Translations under genes and position numbers: made by a program | DNA from: Rotaria sp. Silwood1 | Lineage: Eukaryota > Rotifera > Eurotatoria > Philodinida > Philodinidae | DNA: 64,000 bases | Direction of reading: 5' to 3' | NCBI GenBank assembly: GCA_905250075.1 | Contig: CAJNOP010000104.1 | Coordinates: 545,530 to 609,529, forward strand | Notes under the pieces: generated by a model | Told to the model about the DNA's origin: nothing | The model's database searches: none | What the model saw: the letters and a program-made list of their open reading frames with translations, nothing else | In this document: piece after piece, positions 12,205 to 23,651 of the stretch | Position numbering within the stretch: the first letter of the stretch is position 1 | Layout: every line of letters begins with the position of its first letter

Positions 12205-12610
12205 TAAATTAATACTTGTTTTTCGATTTGTTTTTATAAATAATTTTAAAAAAATGTTCAAACAAATTCATACCTGCTGTTTGATTTATCATTATAAATA
12301 ATCTAAAAATTAAAAATAATTTTATGTGAATAAATAATTACTTACTGTTCGGTATATTATTATAAATAATCTAAAAACAGAAAAAATCTTATCAAAAAAA
12401 GTTAATACTTGCTATTCAATTCATCGTCATGAATAATCTAAAAACAAAAAAAGAATTTATTTAAAAATTCAATACTTACTGCTCGATCTATCGTTGTAAA
12501 TAACCTAAAAATGAAAATTATTTGCATATATTGATACTTACTGTTCAATTTATCGTCATAAATAATTGAGAAATACAAATAAAAATTATTCATTTAATTA
12601 ATACTTTTGA
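12205..12610 (-). repeat. Six-unit array of exon-like 25-bp boxes
   Basis: Six units about 65-70 bp apart. On the minus strand most read TTTTTAG, then a conserved 25-bp box (consensus ATTATTTATAACGATAAATC plus GAACA), then GTAAGTA; one unit has GCAAGT and one has GCAGGTATG. The AT-rich spacers between boxes are not conserved, whereas the boxes and their splice-like flanks are. This could be a decaying satellite or a set of true micro-exons. A 25-nt unit is not a multiple of three, so chained units would shift the frame. Confidence 0.6.
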
Positions 12611-12639
12611 ACTCGCACAGGCCAAAAAGGGATCGTTTG

Positions 12640-14640
12640 CACTGAGCGCTGCTGAATTCAATAGACAACACAGGTCAGACAAACCGATGTCAGATCGTAT
12701 CAGATCTTATAAGATCTTATGCAAACAAGGTTTTTCTATCAGATCTTACGCGAACATCAATCATGATCGTATACTCAATACGTTTTGAAAGATTTCGTAT
12801 GCCTCGTGTTGTACGGACTCAAGCGAAAATCGTACAAGATTCAAAGATTAATAAACGTATAATAATCGAATTAATTCTCCGTGTCAGATCCTATCAGATA
12901 GTATATGATTCAAAAACAAAGAAATATATAGTAGTATGTAAGTCACATCTTGGATGCTCCTATCTAATCATGTTTGACTTGATATCTTTTTTCCTTATTA
13001 GAAAATTGATGATCAAATCCCTCCAGGTCAAACAATCATAGGGTAAGAACTTACAAGATCAAACCGTTGATTGTATATGATTTTGTAAGACCAGAAAGAA
13101 GTCGTACAAAAAATCGTCGTCTCTGCAATCTTACGCAAGATCGTACTATAAGATTCTTAAAAGATCTTGCCATCCGATAAGATATTACTGTAAGAAATAC
13201 AGGAAATAGTAAGTGACAGGAAGATCTTTCATGAATCTTATAATATGATATTGTGCAAGATTGCAGAGACGACGATTTTTTTGTACAATTTTGTCTGATC
13301 TTACAAGGTCTTACGCCTGTCTTTTTGATCTGGACCAGGACAAACAATCCGATGGTAATATCTTATAAGACTTTAAGTCTGATCTCACCTGAACTTATAA
13401 GATAGGATGAAAATCGTGAGAAAAATCGTGGTATCCGCAAAACTTACATCAAGTCTTCGTATAAGATTCTTTCGACATCATATTATCTGCACGATCTTAG
13501 AAGAATCGTGTGCTAAGACTTGATGTAAATTTTGCGGACGCCATAATTTTCCGTACGAGTTTCTTCTGATATTATAGGATCATACAATATCAGAGATTTG
13601 ACCTGAGAATCTTACGTCTGATTGTCGACCTCCCAGGTCAAAAAATCTGACAGTAAGTCTTGTACAATCATATGAAATCGTACAAAAAAATCGTAGTCTC
13701 TGAAATCTTACATCAATTCTTACTGTAAGATTCCTGTAAGATCTGGCAAGACAACAAGATCTGTCAAGAATCTTACAATAAGAATTGATGCAAGATTTCA
13801 GAGACTACGATTTTTTGTACGATTCATACCAAATCGTACAAGATCATATATGATCAGACGCAGAATCTTGTCCGATCTTAGTGTCCGATTGTTCGCCCTG
13901 GGCTGGAATTGTTTCCCAGGTCGGAAAATCTGACGTAAGATCGTGTCATCTGCGTGTAAGATCTTGCAATCTGGACGAAATCTTACAAGAATCTGACAAA
14001 AAATTGTAGTCTAAGAAATCTTGCATCAGATCATACTATTAGATTTGTGAAAGATCTTACACGGTAGGAGGGTCTTTCAAGAATCTTACAGTACAACGGA
14101 TAAACAGAATTCTTAGACGACGATTTTCTGTACAATAATCATCTGATCTTACGAAATCGTACAAGATCAGAGGTACGATCTTGTAAGATCTTACTGTCTG
14201 ATTGTTTGACCTGGGTTTTTTATTATAAAAAAACATACCCAGGTCAAACAATCAGATGGTAAGATCGCACAAGATCCCACCTCTTGTCTTATATGATCCT
14301 GTATTATCAGACGGACATCGTACGCAAAGTCGTGGTGTCTGCAAAACTTGCATCAAGTCTTGATGTACGATTCTTACAAGATCGTACAGATAATTTTATG
14401 GCCCAAAAGTTTTGACACAAAATCCACAGCAAAATGAATTAATTTTGCTGCAAATTTTGTGTCAAGTCTTTCGCGTCATAGGTTAATGTGTTTTGAAAGA
14501 ATTGCACATAAAGACTTGATGCAAGTTTGGAGACATCACGATTTTTCGTACGATTTCCGTTTGCTGTTACAAGATCATATGTGTTTAGACCTCTGATCTC
14601 AAGATCTTATGTCTGATTTTTTGTCCTGAGTATAGAAAAT
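12640..14640. mobile_element. Composite array of back-to-back foldback units
   Basis: At least five units lie in series: 13023-13333, 13335-13631, 13632-13902, 13915-14215 and 14238-14630. Each starts with CCAGGTCAAACAATC or a close variant and ends with its reverse complement (GATTGTTTGACCTGG type). Inside each, long inverted arms rich in AAGATCTTAC and GTACGATT pair with one another. The junction 14183-14263 is itself an almost perfect palindrome. 12640-13022 holds more diverged material of the same kind. No protein is encoded. The fifth unit contains an inserted smaller palindrome at 14418-14465. Confidence 0.75.
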
Positions 14641-15456
14641 AAGTAAAACTCTCTAGTACAGATAAGTGTTTTATGTTATTGAACTTCTACAAGAATCGTC
14701 ACTTCACAAATCAATGCATTGTATAGAAGATTAATAAAGCACAGGTAATCTAGGAAATTTTCACACAATAGACAACATTTTTCCTCACAGTATATTCGAA
14801 TCGAAAAAAATATCCATCTTCAAGTTTTTCTAAGACCATCATAAGATGAAAACTTAATTTTTTCTGTTTCTCTTGTACTACATGCTCGAACAAACATTTT
14901 TTACCCGTTAGTTTCCCACGTATAAAACATAGAAAACGATACAAAATTTTATTTATTTTAAACTATATACTTGGACATATATTTCCTCGACTGTGGGAAG
15001 GGTCATGTGAAAAGAACTAAAAAGAATCGGTGTGTGCGTCTATCTGTTTCTCGCGGGCTCAAAAAAAACAACGAAAGGGAACTTTATTTAGGCTCATCTT
15101 CTAAAGTTTCACACTATAGGTAATTGAGGTTAGAAAATCAGAATTCGAAGTCAGATTTTACATCTGATCTTTCATTGGCTAGAAAGCCAATCAATCAGAA
15201 ATGATCTTTTTAATTTTACGGCTTTTCGATCTTTCCATAAAACTTCGTAATGGGTCACTGACATCGAGAAATTGGAAGGTGAAGTCGGTTTTTCAATTTG
15301 ACTTTTTATTGGTCAGAAAATGAACCAATCAGAAAAGAGCCTTTTTTCCTCGCCTCAAAGAAAGATCATACGAAATTAAATGAGTTTATGATCTGATAGT
15401 CATAGGGAGAGTAACGTATCAGATATGTTAGCGTGATTACAGATTCGAGAATCCTA
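14641..15456. other. Spacer, no gene
   Basis: AT-rich with no supported reading frame. A weak internal repetition (CATTGGCTAGAAAGCCAATC near 15172, then TTATTGGTCAGAAAATGAACC near 15308) suggests old repeat material. Confidence 0.35.
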
Positions 15457-18028
15457 CAATCGAAGGGTATGACCTGTTGAGCGAAAAGGTTAAACATATT
15501 CGGGTTAAAAGAAAGCTTTCAACGAGAAACTAACGAATTTAAAATATGAGTTGTGTATGGCGTACCTGGGCAAAAAGATTCAATTTTTAAGTTATGTATT
15601 ATTAGGGTATAGAAACATGATAATTGATGAACTAGTCACATCAATCATTCAATGTAATTATCAGATCTTTAGGAAGCGAGCTTCTAAAATCTAGGTGAGG
15701 TTTATTGACAATATCGAGACCTCTCTCCAGAGACAACTTCCGAAGTATAACAGTACTGTATTCGAAAAAAACAATATTGCGTTTGAATAATGTTTATACG
15801 TAAGATATTCAAAGATCAACTGCATTGATGCTTCACTTGATAATTTATTATATATTAGTTTGAGATTGGTATTCGTACGTATCAATCATGTGCGCATTCG
15901 AAGTAACGTTCTTTCTCATTTTACACCACAATTAACATTTAAAACGATTAGCTTCGTCGATCATAAATGTGAATTTGGTAAACATTGCGAAACATCTTCT
16001 GCATTTAACACAAATAGAATTTTCCTTTGAAGATTCAATAAAAAATGCTGATGAAATTTTCGCTTCACAACAGTTATTCGAAATCTTAAAAACATTCAAA
16101 GATAGTTACTTGAATGAACTGCACACTTATTAAAGTCTCGACTTTTTCGATGAACATGATGAAGTTACGGACGAAGAAGACAGCACTGATGAAAAAGAAT
16201 CAACTGATGAAGAAGAAAATATTGATGATTATGATGAAAATCAATATTTGGACATTCAGAATAATTTTACATTAGAAGAGATGAAAAATATAGTAGAATG
16301 GGTTGATCAACATCCAACGTATAAATTTGCATCTATTAAGCAAAGGTTTTGAAAAGTCAAATACATGCATTATATTGCAAAATTTAAATATATTAAAACA
16401 AACGGCACAAGATTAGAAAAAATAAAAAAATCAAAGAATTTATGTGGAATGAATTTTATGTCAAAAGAGCAATTGAGAAAGAATCAATTCTTGATAGTGA
16501 TCTGGAACTTTTTGCAATTCAAAAAGCAAGAGAACTAGATTGGAATAATTTCAAAGCAAGTGATTCATTTATCAAGCTGTTCAAGAAAGAATATAGAATT
16601 TCATCAAGAAGGTCCAACAAGCTTATTACTCGAGTTTCTTTAATCAGAAATATTTGTAGTTTACAAGGTACATCAAACTTGTACTTTCGATTTGAATTTA
16701 TATGTTCTAATGTAATATATACGTGTATTTAGATGCTTACGACTGGATAGAAAATCAAAGGTCTTTAATTTTGAATTATTCTTTCCATCAAATTTAGAAC
16801 AGTGATCATTGTTCATTTCAACAAGAATATATTTCTCCAAGAACTCTTTCCTTCACTGGTGGAAGAACAACAGAAATTGCTGTTAAAAAGAAGAAGAATA
16901 TCACGCACTCTTATAGTGCAGCCAATTACATCAGCTGATGGACAATTATTAAAGAAATTCTTTCTCATTCTCTAAAAAAAAGGAAAATGAATTCGATAAA
17001 AGAGTAGAGAAAGATTTAATTGCACCACCAAATGTCGTAGTGCGAGCTTCAAAATCTCGAAAAAGCAGCGGTGAACAATATCGCACTTTTTTAAATGAAG
17101 TTCTACGTCCTTTGGTTAGCAGAAAATTCCTTCTTTTCTTTGAATGTTGGACAACTCAATCTGATTCAAAAAAATTTAGAGCAGTGTTTCCACAGCAAGA
17201 CAGTCGATTATTGAGTTTTTCTAAAGAATCAACTGGTTATATTCAACCACAAGATCTGTCTTTATTTCGTTCATGGCGATTTATTCATGAAAAAATCGAG
17301 CATTATGTTCATATCAATCGAACAGAAATGAACTTAAACAATCGTCAATATTTCATGAATATGCATTCTATCATTCACAATCAATTATCAGCTCCACAAT
17401 TTAAAAATCTCATCAAGTCTGGATTCATGCAAGCTAAGATACTCAATGGAACAATCAGTGAAATCAACAAACCAAAGGACGTTTACTTTAAATTCTATAA
17501 TCTTTATTGTTTGGTTATTAATTGTGAAGAACGAACTCTTCTCGTTTGTGCCTGGTGCAAAAGACACCTTGGTTATTATCATTTGATTGAAGATCTTCAT
17601 CTCCGTGTATAGCACATCTTTTGAAATCTTATTTTGTATAGTTGATTAATTTCACGTAAAATGAAGTCGAGAGTATCGATGAATGGCCGATTTCTATATG
17701 TAATAATCAATACATTTCCTATTTGGCACTATCAGACTTCAGAAGAAGTTGTCTCTAGAGAAGTCTTGATACTGTCAATAAATATCACCTAGGTTTTAGA
17801 AGCTCGCTTCCTAAAGATCTGATAATTATATTGAATGATTGATGTGACTAATTCATCTATTATCATGTTTCCATACCCTAATAATGCATAACTTAAAAAT
17901 TGAATATCTCTCTGTCCAGGTACGCCATACACAGCTCATATTTTAAATTTGTTAGTTTCTCGTTGAAAGCTTTCTTTTAACCCAAATATGTTTAACATTT
18001 TCGCTCAACAGGCCACATCCTTCCATTG
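15457..18028 (+). mobile_element. Pogo/Tigger-like DNA transposon with ~280-bp TIRs
   Basis: A 2572-bp element bounded by TA on both sides (15455-15456 and 18029-18030). Its terminal inverted repeats are about 280 bp long (15457-15745 and 17740-18028), beginning CAATCGAAGGGTATGACC and CAATGGAAGGATGTGGCC. Between them lies a broken transposase reading in the same direction. TA target duplication, long TIRs and a DDE-type transposase with a CENPB/Tc5-like DNA-binding region place it in the Tc1/mariner-pogo superfamily. The TIRs have drifted apart and the ORF is interrupted, so this copy is a fossil, although an autonomous relative could still recognise its ends. Confidence 0.85.
16015..17612 (+). 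pseudogene. Degenerate DDE transposase (pogo/Tc5-like)
   Basis: Coding traces run in order with frame breaks. First comes an acidic N-terminus (about 16157-16260, DEEDSTDEKESTDEEEN), then a helix-turn-helix-like segment KNIVEWVDQHPTYKFASIKQ ended by a stop near 16350. A CENPB/Tc5-type DNA-binding region follows (16442-16665, with FAIQKARELDWNNFK and SSRRSNKLITR). A broken stretch 16780-17000 contains PRTLSFTGGRTTEIAVKKKK and SADGQLLK. The longest open part, 17040-17612 (190 codons), is the DDE endonuclease half with RKFLLFFECW (an Asp expected in this strand is Glu) and PQDLSLFRSWRF, ending in a possible zinc knuckle (CAWCKRHLGYYHL). Several frameshifts and stops rule out activity. Confidence 0.8.
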
Positions 18029-18680
18029 TAAGTCATAAATAATCACCATTAATGATCGTTTACATGCCTGTTAACTGACAGCTCTAAGATGGTAGCAGTT
18101 TATCTCCGACATGAGTATAAGTTTCAAATACAAATGCAATTTTTTATTTTCATCTTACTTCATAGGATTGTTTCCCGTTTCCCTCGGGAAACGGGAAACA
18201 GCCAAACTCGACGGCATTGCAGTGTCGATTTGATACATGACAGGAGCCCGAGTAAATTCGGATGATTCCTGCATCACTATTCCAAAAATTTAATTGAAAA
18301 ACTTGCAAGATCTTTCAAACTGACGAAAACAGATGCTAGACATTGATTTTAGCCTAAGAAGTCGTCAAGAGTTAGCTTCCATTTCAGAACCATATGTTCA
18401 ATTTCTGAACTTATATTTTTCTATATTTGATTGAAGCCGACAAAACTCTAGCTATCTTGATAATAGACTGAATATATTTCGCTCTCTTCATTCAGGTAAT
18501 TTTCAGCATTCAACACCTTTCTTTTTGTTTCAAATCCGTATTCGAAATGATATGGGCGATGGAATTAGTTTTTGAAATATCTCCCAAAGCAAGCCTAACA
18601 GTGATGATTTGAAATGAAAAAAAAGATTTTAAAGTCCAAAAGAATTATATCCAAGTCAGCAAAATACAGGAAGAGAAATA

Positions 18681-18892
18681 CACCCCTGGGCAAAAGTCTT
18701 TCCCCCCACCTCTTTTTTCAGCGAGGCTTTTTCTACTATTATAAGGACAAAACATGGTGTTGTTCGGGCCGATTAGGGGTTATTAGGGTCCTCTTTTATA
18801 TAGCCCGAACAACACCATGTTTTGTCCTTATAATAGCAGAGAAAACCTTGCCGAAAAAAGAGGTGGGGGGGAAAGAATTTTGCCCAGGGGTG
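18681..18892. mobile_element. 212-bp MITE
   Basis: Near-perfect hairpin flanked by TA at 18679-18680 and 18893-18894. The termini are CACCCCTGGGCAAAA and its complement TTTTGCCCAGGGGTG; the arms include CAAAACATGGTGTTGTTCGG and its reverse complement. It has a ~30-bp loop and no coding capacity. TA duplication suggests mobilisation by a Tc1/mariner-type transposase. Confidence 0.9.
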
Positions 18893-18894
18893 TA

Positions 18895-20164
18895 GCTGAA
18901 CGAAGCAAATAACAAGCAGAAGTTTAGCAACTAACAAAAGCTTTATCATCGATTAGTAATTTTATGGAAATTTGTTATTTTGGACTAATAATTCATCTTA
19001 TTAATATTTTACGTTACATGAAAGTACTTCAGGCTTACTTAGAGTTTATACCAGATAGGTTTTTCAAATGCTGAAAAATCATTTTCGAAATCACAAGTGA
19101 TACAAACGCTCGTTAAGATCAGATTGCATTTATATAGCATTAAAAGATTATGAAGAGAAAAAGTTCAATAAAGATATATGAAGAAGTCAAAACGAAAGTA
19201 TGTAATGCTCTAAGTCGCTTGGCCAACATCCTGTACACTTTACAATAATATTCTGGCTAATTAAAATGGGTTCATGTTAGTTGTAAACTCAGTAGTCAAA
19301 TTTTAGCGCAATATCACATTTTTGATCGCATGTCGAATGAATGGCGACAGCAACACTTGAGTTCAAATGTAATACTTACTTTTAAGTTGATTATTATAAA
19401 CATTATATGGTTGAAAATCATCCATAATCTGAATATGCTTAACAAGTATTCTGTTCAATTCACAATGAACACTTTAAATAAACACTAAATGTTGTTATCT
19501 AATTACCAATTACATGGTAAATGTGCACCAGCAACAATCCGTCTTCTCATCTATACTATTAATCGTGGTGCAAAACTTTTGTCGTTATTGTGAAGTAACA
19601 AATCATCGCAATAATGAACAAACCTAAGTATAGCTCTATTCAAGTATATCAATCATTAGCACGCAAATGCTATTTGCTACTCGAACAGTGCAGCCCAAAG
19701 GCTAGGCGAGCACACTTGATAAAATATCTATTCAAGAAACTTACTTGGAGCAAAACTCAGTAGATTATTCACCCCTTCAATAATGAACACACCATGAGTG
19801 ATCAATTTTGACCAAGACTTTGTTCCATTATGTAATTCATCGATAATTTATTGTTGACGTCCACCATGTAGTGCTAGATTACAAAGCTAGTGAACTATTG
19901 TAAACATAAGCATAGCTTGATTCAAACAGACCACACATTCCGCAGCACAGTAGTTTTCTGAATCAATTCATCCAATATCACTTTAGAAATGAATCATTTT
20001 AACCGATATTTTTCTATTCATATATATGAGTTTGATTGCATCAACAATATAGCAACACGTCTCACGATGAAAATCTTCACAAAAAGTAAATAGCAATAAC
20101 AATAGTTCTATTCTTTTTTCAGGTATTTTGAAGCCAAAATTTAACTAAAAGCTTCGTGTTAGAG
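18895..20164. other. Spacer grading into repeat array
   Basis: No gene recognised. From about 19360 the sequence shows faint copies of the motifs of the downstream arrays (TACTTACTTTTAAG, ATGAATCATTTTAACC), suggesting the array once extended here. Confidence 0.35.
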
Positions 20165-20830
20165 GACCACATTACAACAGAATCATTCTAAGCATGATGC
20201 TGTTCAATTATTATCCTATCTAGCAATAAATGACAGTAAAATAAAAGATTGAACAGTGCATGGTATACGAATCGTCATAATGAAGATAGGGTTCAATTAT
20301 TTAATTCTGAAGCGATCACTAACATCAAAAGATGTGATCAAACAGTGCACAGTATACAAATTATCCTAAGAAAAGTGATGTTCAATTATTTCACTCTCTA
20401 GCGATTGATGAATGTAAAGCAAAAACTTGAACAGTGCATGTCATATGAATTATCCTAACCAAGGTCGTGTTCAATTATTTTATTCTCGAGGAAACGATGA
20501 TAGCAGAGCACAATATAGAGCAGCGCATGCCATATGAATTATTCTAAGTAAGGTAAAGTTCAATTATATTTCTCTCTGACAACGGATAGCAGCTAATTTC
20601 AAGATTGAATAGAGCATGCCAAATGAATTATACTCAGAAGGGTCATATTCTATTATTTTACTTTCGAGCGATCAATGATAACAAAACACAAAATAAAACA
20701 GCGCATAGCGCATGAATTATCATGAGCAAAGTCTCGTTCAATTATTTTATTCTTCAGATATCGATGAAAGTAGGACAAGAGATTGAACAGCGCATGCGAC
20801 ATGAATTATATTTAGCAAGTTCACATTCGT
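20165..20830. repeat. Degenerate ~90-bp tandem repeat array
   Basis: Seven to eight diverged units share the anchors GTTCAATTATTTTATTCTC, then GATTGAACAGCGCATG, then CATATGAATTATCCTAAGC. Spacing is roughly 85-95 bp. Units differ by many substitutions, so the array is old. No conserved frame runs through it. Confidence 0.75.
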
Positions 20831-21559
20831 TTATGCTGTTAACAAGGAGAAGCCAGCGTCAAAGAAATTCATGATTAAAGGTTACACGTCTGATGAATTA
20901 TTTGAAGCAATGTTCCGTTCGAATAAAGCTCGTAATGAAATCAAGAGTTAGCCGAGTTTGCATGAAATATGATGTTTGAGATAATGGATTAACAAGACAA
21001 CGATCAGATTCAGGTAATTTTATTGACTTTTTCTAGAAAACTAACAACTTATGACATGATGAGAAGAACATAGAAATGAAATAGACTCGCTTCCATCGGT
21101 TGAAGTATCCTTTTTGACAACGTTATTCGGTTTCAAATGAAATCTGAGAGTAAACCACATGATTGACGATAAAATGGATACTGAATAACTCTAATAATTA
21201 AAAAATTCACCTTTTGTTGTATATTGTTGAAACAATTTCATAATTCTCGATGGTCAACTATCACATTCCAAGTGTACAACTTCAAGGAGGAGCGTATTCA
21301 AGTATTTAACTTATTCCAACATAGACATTGAATGTATGCTATCCATTAGAATGTGCATGGTATATGAATGGTTTTTTGATAATCAGTCTGTGCAACAATC
21401 ATATTCATTTGAGATTGGATTTTCAATTTAGATAATATGATGCGATAAAGTAAGGTATGTAATTAGAATCAACAACTGTTTTCTTCAAATATTTTACTCT
21501 TTCGAAACAAATGACGTCAGCCCATCTTCTCAGCAGAAATCACTCAGAAAATAAACCAC

Positions 21560-23290
21560 TTTGACGATGGTTCCAACAAGTATATCGTGCACTGCGATGC
21601 GCAGTATGCCCGTGGGTGCATTAGAAAAAATCTCTTGGCAAATGAATCATGTCAACTATAGTTTCATTCATGTGAGCGCTCACTTAGCAGAAAAGTTTGT
21701 GGTCTGATCATGTCAGCGAAGATCTTTTGGCGAAGGAATCATTACAATTATGATTTCATTCAAGTATATCACGCATTTCGCAGCAAAATCTGTCACTCGA
21801 TCACATAAGCAAAGATCTCAGGGCAAGTGAATAATTAAAACCATGATTCCGTTCAAGTATATCGCTCACTTCAAAGCTAAATGTGTAACTCAATTACATC
21901 ATCAAAGATACATTAACAAAAGAATGTTTATAACTAAAATTTCATTCAAGTATGTCATTCACTCTGAAGCGAAGTATGCCACTAAATTCACATCAGTACA
22001 AATCGCTTGGCAAATGAATCATTCTAACTATAACCTCATGCAAATATATTGCTCATTTCGCACTGAAATATGTCGCTAGATTACATCAGTAATGTTGTAT
22101 TGATAAATGAATTGTTCTAAGAAAAGTACCATTTAAAAATTTTTCTCAATTCAAGATGAATTATCTTACACGATTCCATGATCAAAGATCTTTTGACAGA
22201 TGAATAGCTATAACCAAAGTTCAATTCAAGTATATTGTTTGTTTCTAAGCTCAGCATATCATCCAATTATGTCGACATAGATCTATTGACAGATAAACTT
22301 GTATAACCAGGGCTTCATACAACTATATCGATAAAAAATAGATGCAAGTCAGATTTAGCTAACTGTTTCAGGATGCCTAACAGGTGAATAGTCCAAACAA
22401 AGGATTCACCCGGATATGTCATTCTTGAACTGAAATACTAAATATGAGACGCATTGATGAAAGATACATGGCGAATGCATAAGTTTGAGCATAATTTTGT
22501 TCAACTATATCTCTTACTTCTAAGCGGAGTGTTTAAGTCGATCAGATCAGCAAAGCTGTATTGAAAAAAGAATCGTTTTAAGCATGACTTTATGCAAGTA
22601 TATTAATTGCTTGATAGTGCAGTGTGTCACTCGATCAAATCAGCACAGACCTTTTGACAAATGAATCGTTCTAATTACGGTTTCATTCTAGTACATCGCT
22701 TAATTCGAGACTAAGTAATCTTCAGACTAATACATGAGAATACACATGTTTAATAGCTCCTTTTAACAAAAATTTTGTGGAAATATAGCCTTTACTTTGA
22801 AACAAGTTTGCAGAAAATCAGATGATCACAGGTTCAGAGAGTAAATGAAATATTCTAAGTAGGATTCCATTCAAGTGTATCGCTCATTTTGAAGCAGAGT
22901 GTGTTACTCAATCAATTCGACAAAGATCTCTTGATAAATGAATCTTCTCAAGTATGATTTCATTAGAGTATATCGATCATTTTGAAGTGGAATGTGTCAC
23001 TGAGGCAAATTGGTAAAGGTCTCTAGGCAAATGAATCTTTTCAACTATGATTTCAATGAAGTATATCGTTCGTGCCGAAGCGAATTATGTCATCGATCAC
23101 ATTAGTAAAGATCTATGAACAAATGAATTGTTATAAGCAGGACTCCCTTCGAGTATATCGTAAACTTCAAAACGAAGTGCGTTACTCGACATCATCACTA
23201 AACGTCTCGCAAGAAATGACTTGTTACAACTAGAGTTTCATTCAGATATATCGCTTACTCGTAAGTGAAATGTGTCATAGAATCACGTCA
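21560..23290. repeat. Degenerate ~95-100-bp tandem repeat array
   Basis: About seventeen diverged units follow the order GATCTCTTGGCAAATGAATC, ATTCTAACTATGATTTCATT, CAAGTATATCGCTCATTTCG, AAGCGAAGTGTGTCACTCG and ATCACATCAGCAAA. The CAAATGAATCATTCTAA and TTCATTCAAGTATAT anchors resemble those of the 20165-20830 array, so both probably descend from one satellite. A 78-codon frame at 21843-22079 covers a few units only and is not conserved across the array. Confidence 0.75.
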
Positions 23291-23651
23291 GCGGTAGAAT
23301 AGTATGAAATGGATAGAGTTAAGTATAATGATGCTGTTCTAATATCTTAAATGACTTGAATAATTCAGTTGGATAACGAACACATTATTTGTAAAGATGC
23401 CAACTAAATAGTCATCACAATCATTCTATTCAATTATTGCCTACATTTAAGAAACATGATATGGTTGAAAATGCATTGTAAAATATTGTGTAACATGAAT
23501 AAGGTGAATCAACAGTTGATTCAGATACTTACCGATAGATCGTAGAATTTGAATGGAAGAACTTTGGATAAATGATTTCAATATATTTAGATATTTTTAA
23601 GAAAGCATTGATTCAACTATATGAATGACTAGAAGGAGAACATCTGAAGTA

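Noticed and set aside
18614-18895. 93-codon frame
   Set aside because: It runs through both arms of a 212-bp MITE hairpin; no coding signal.
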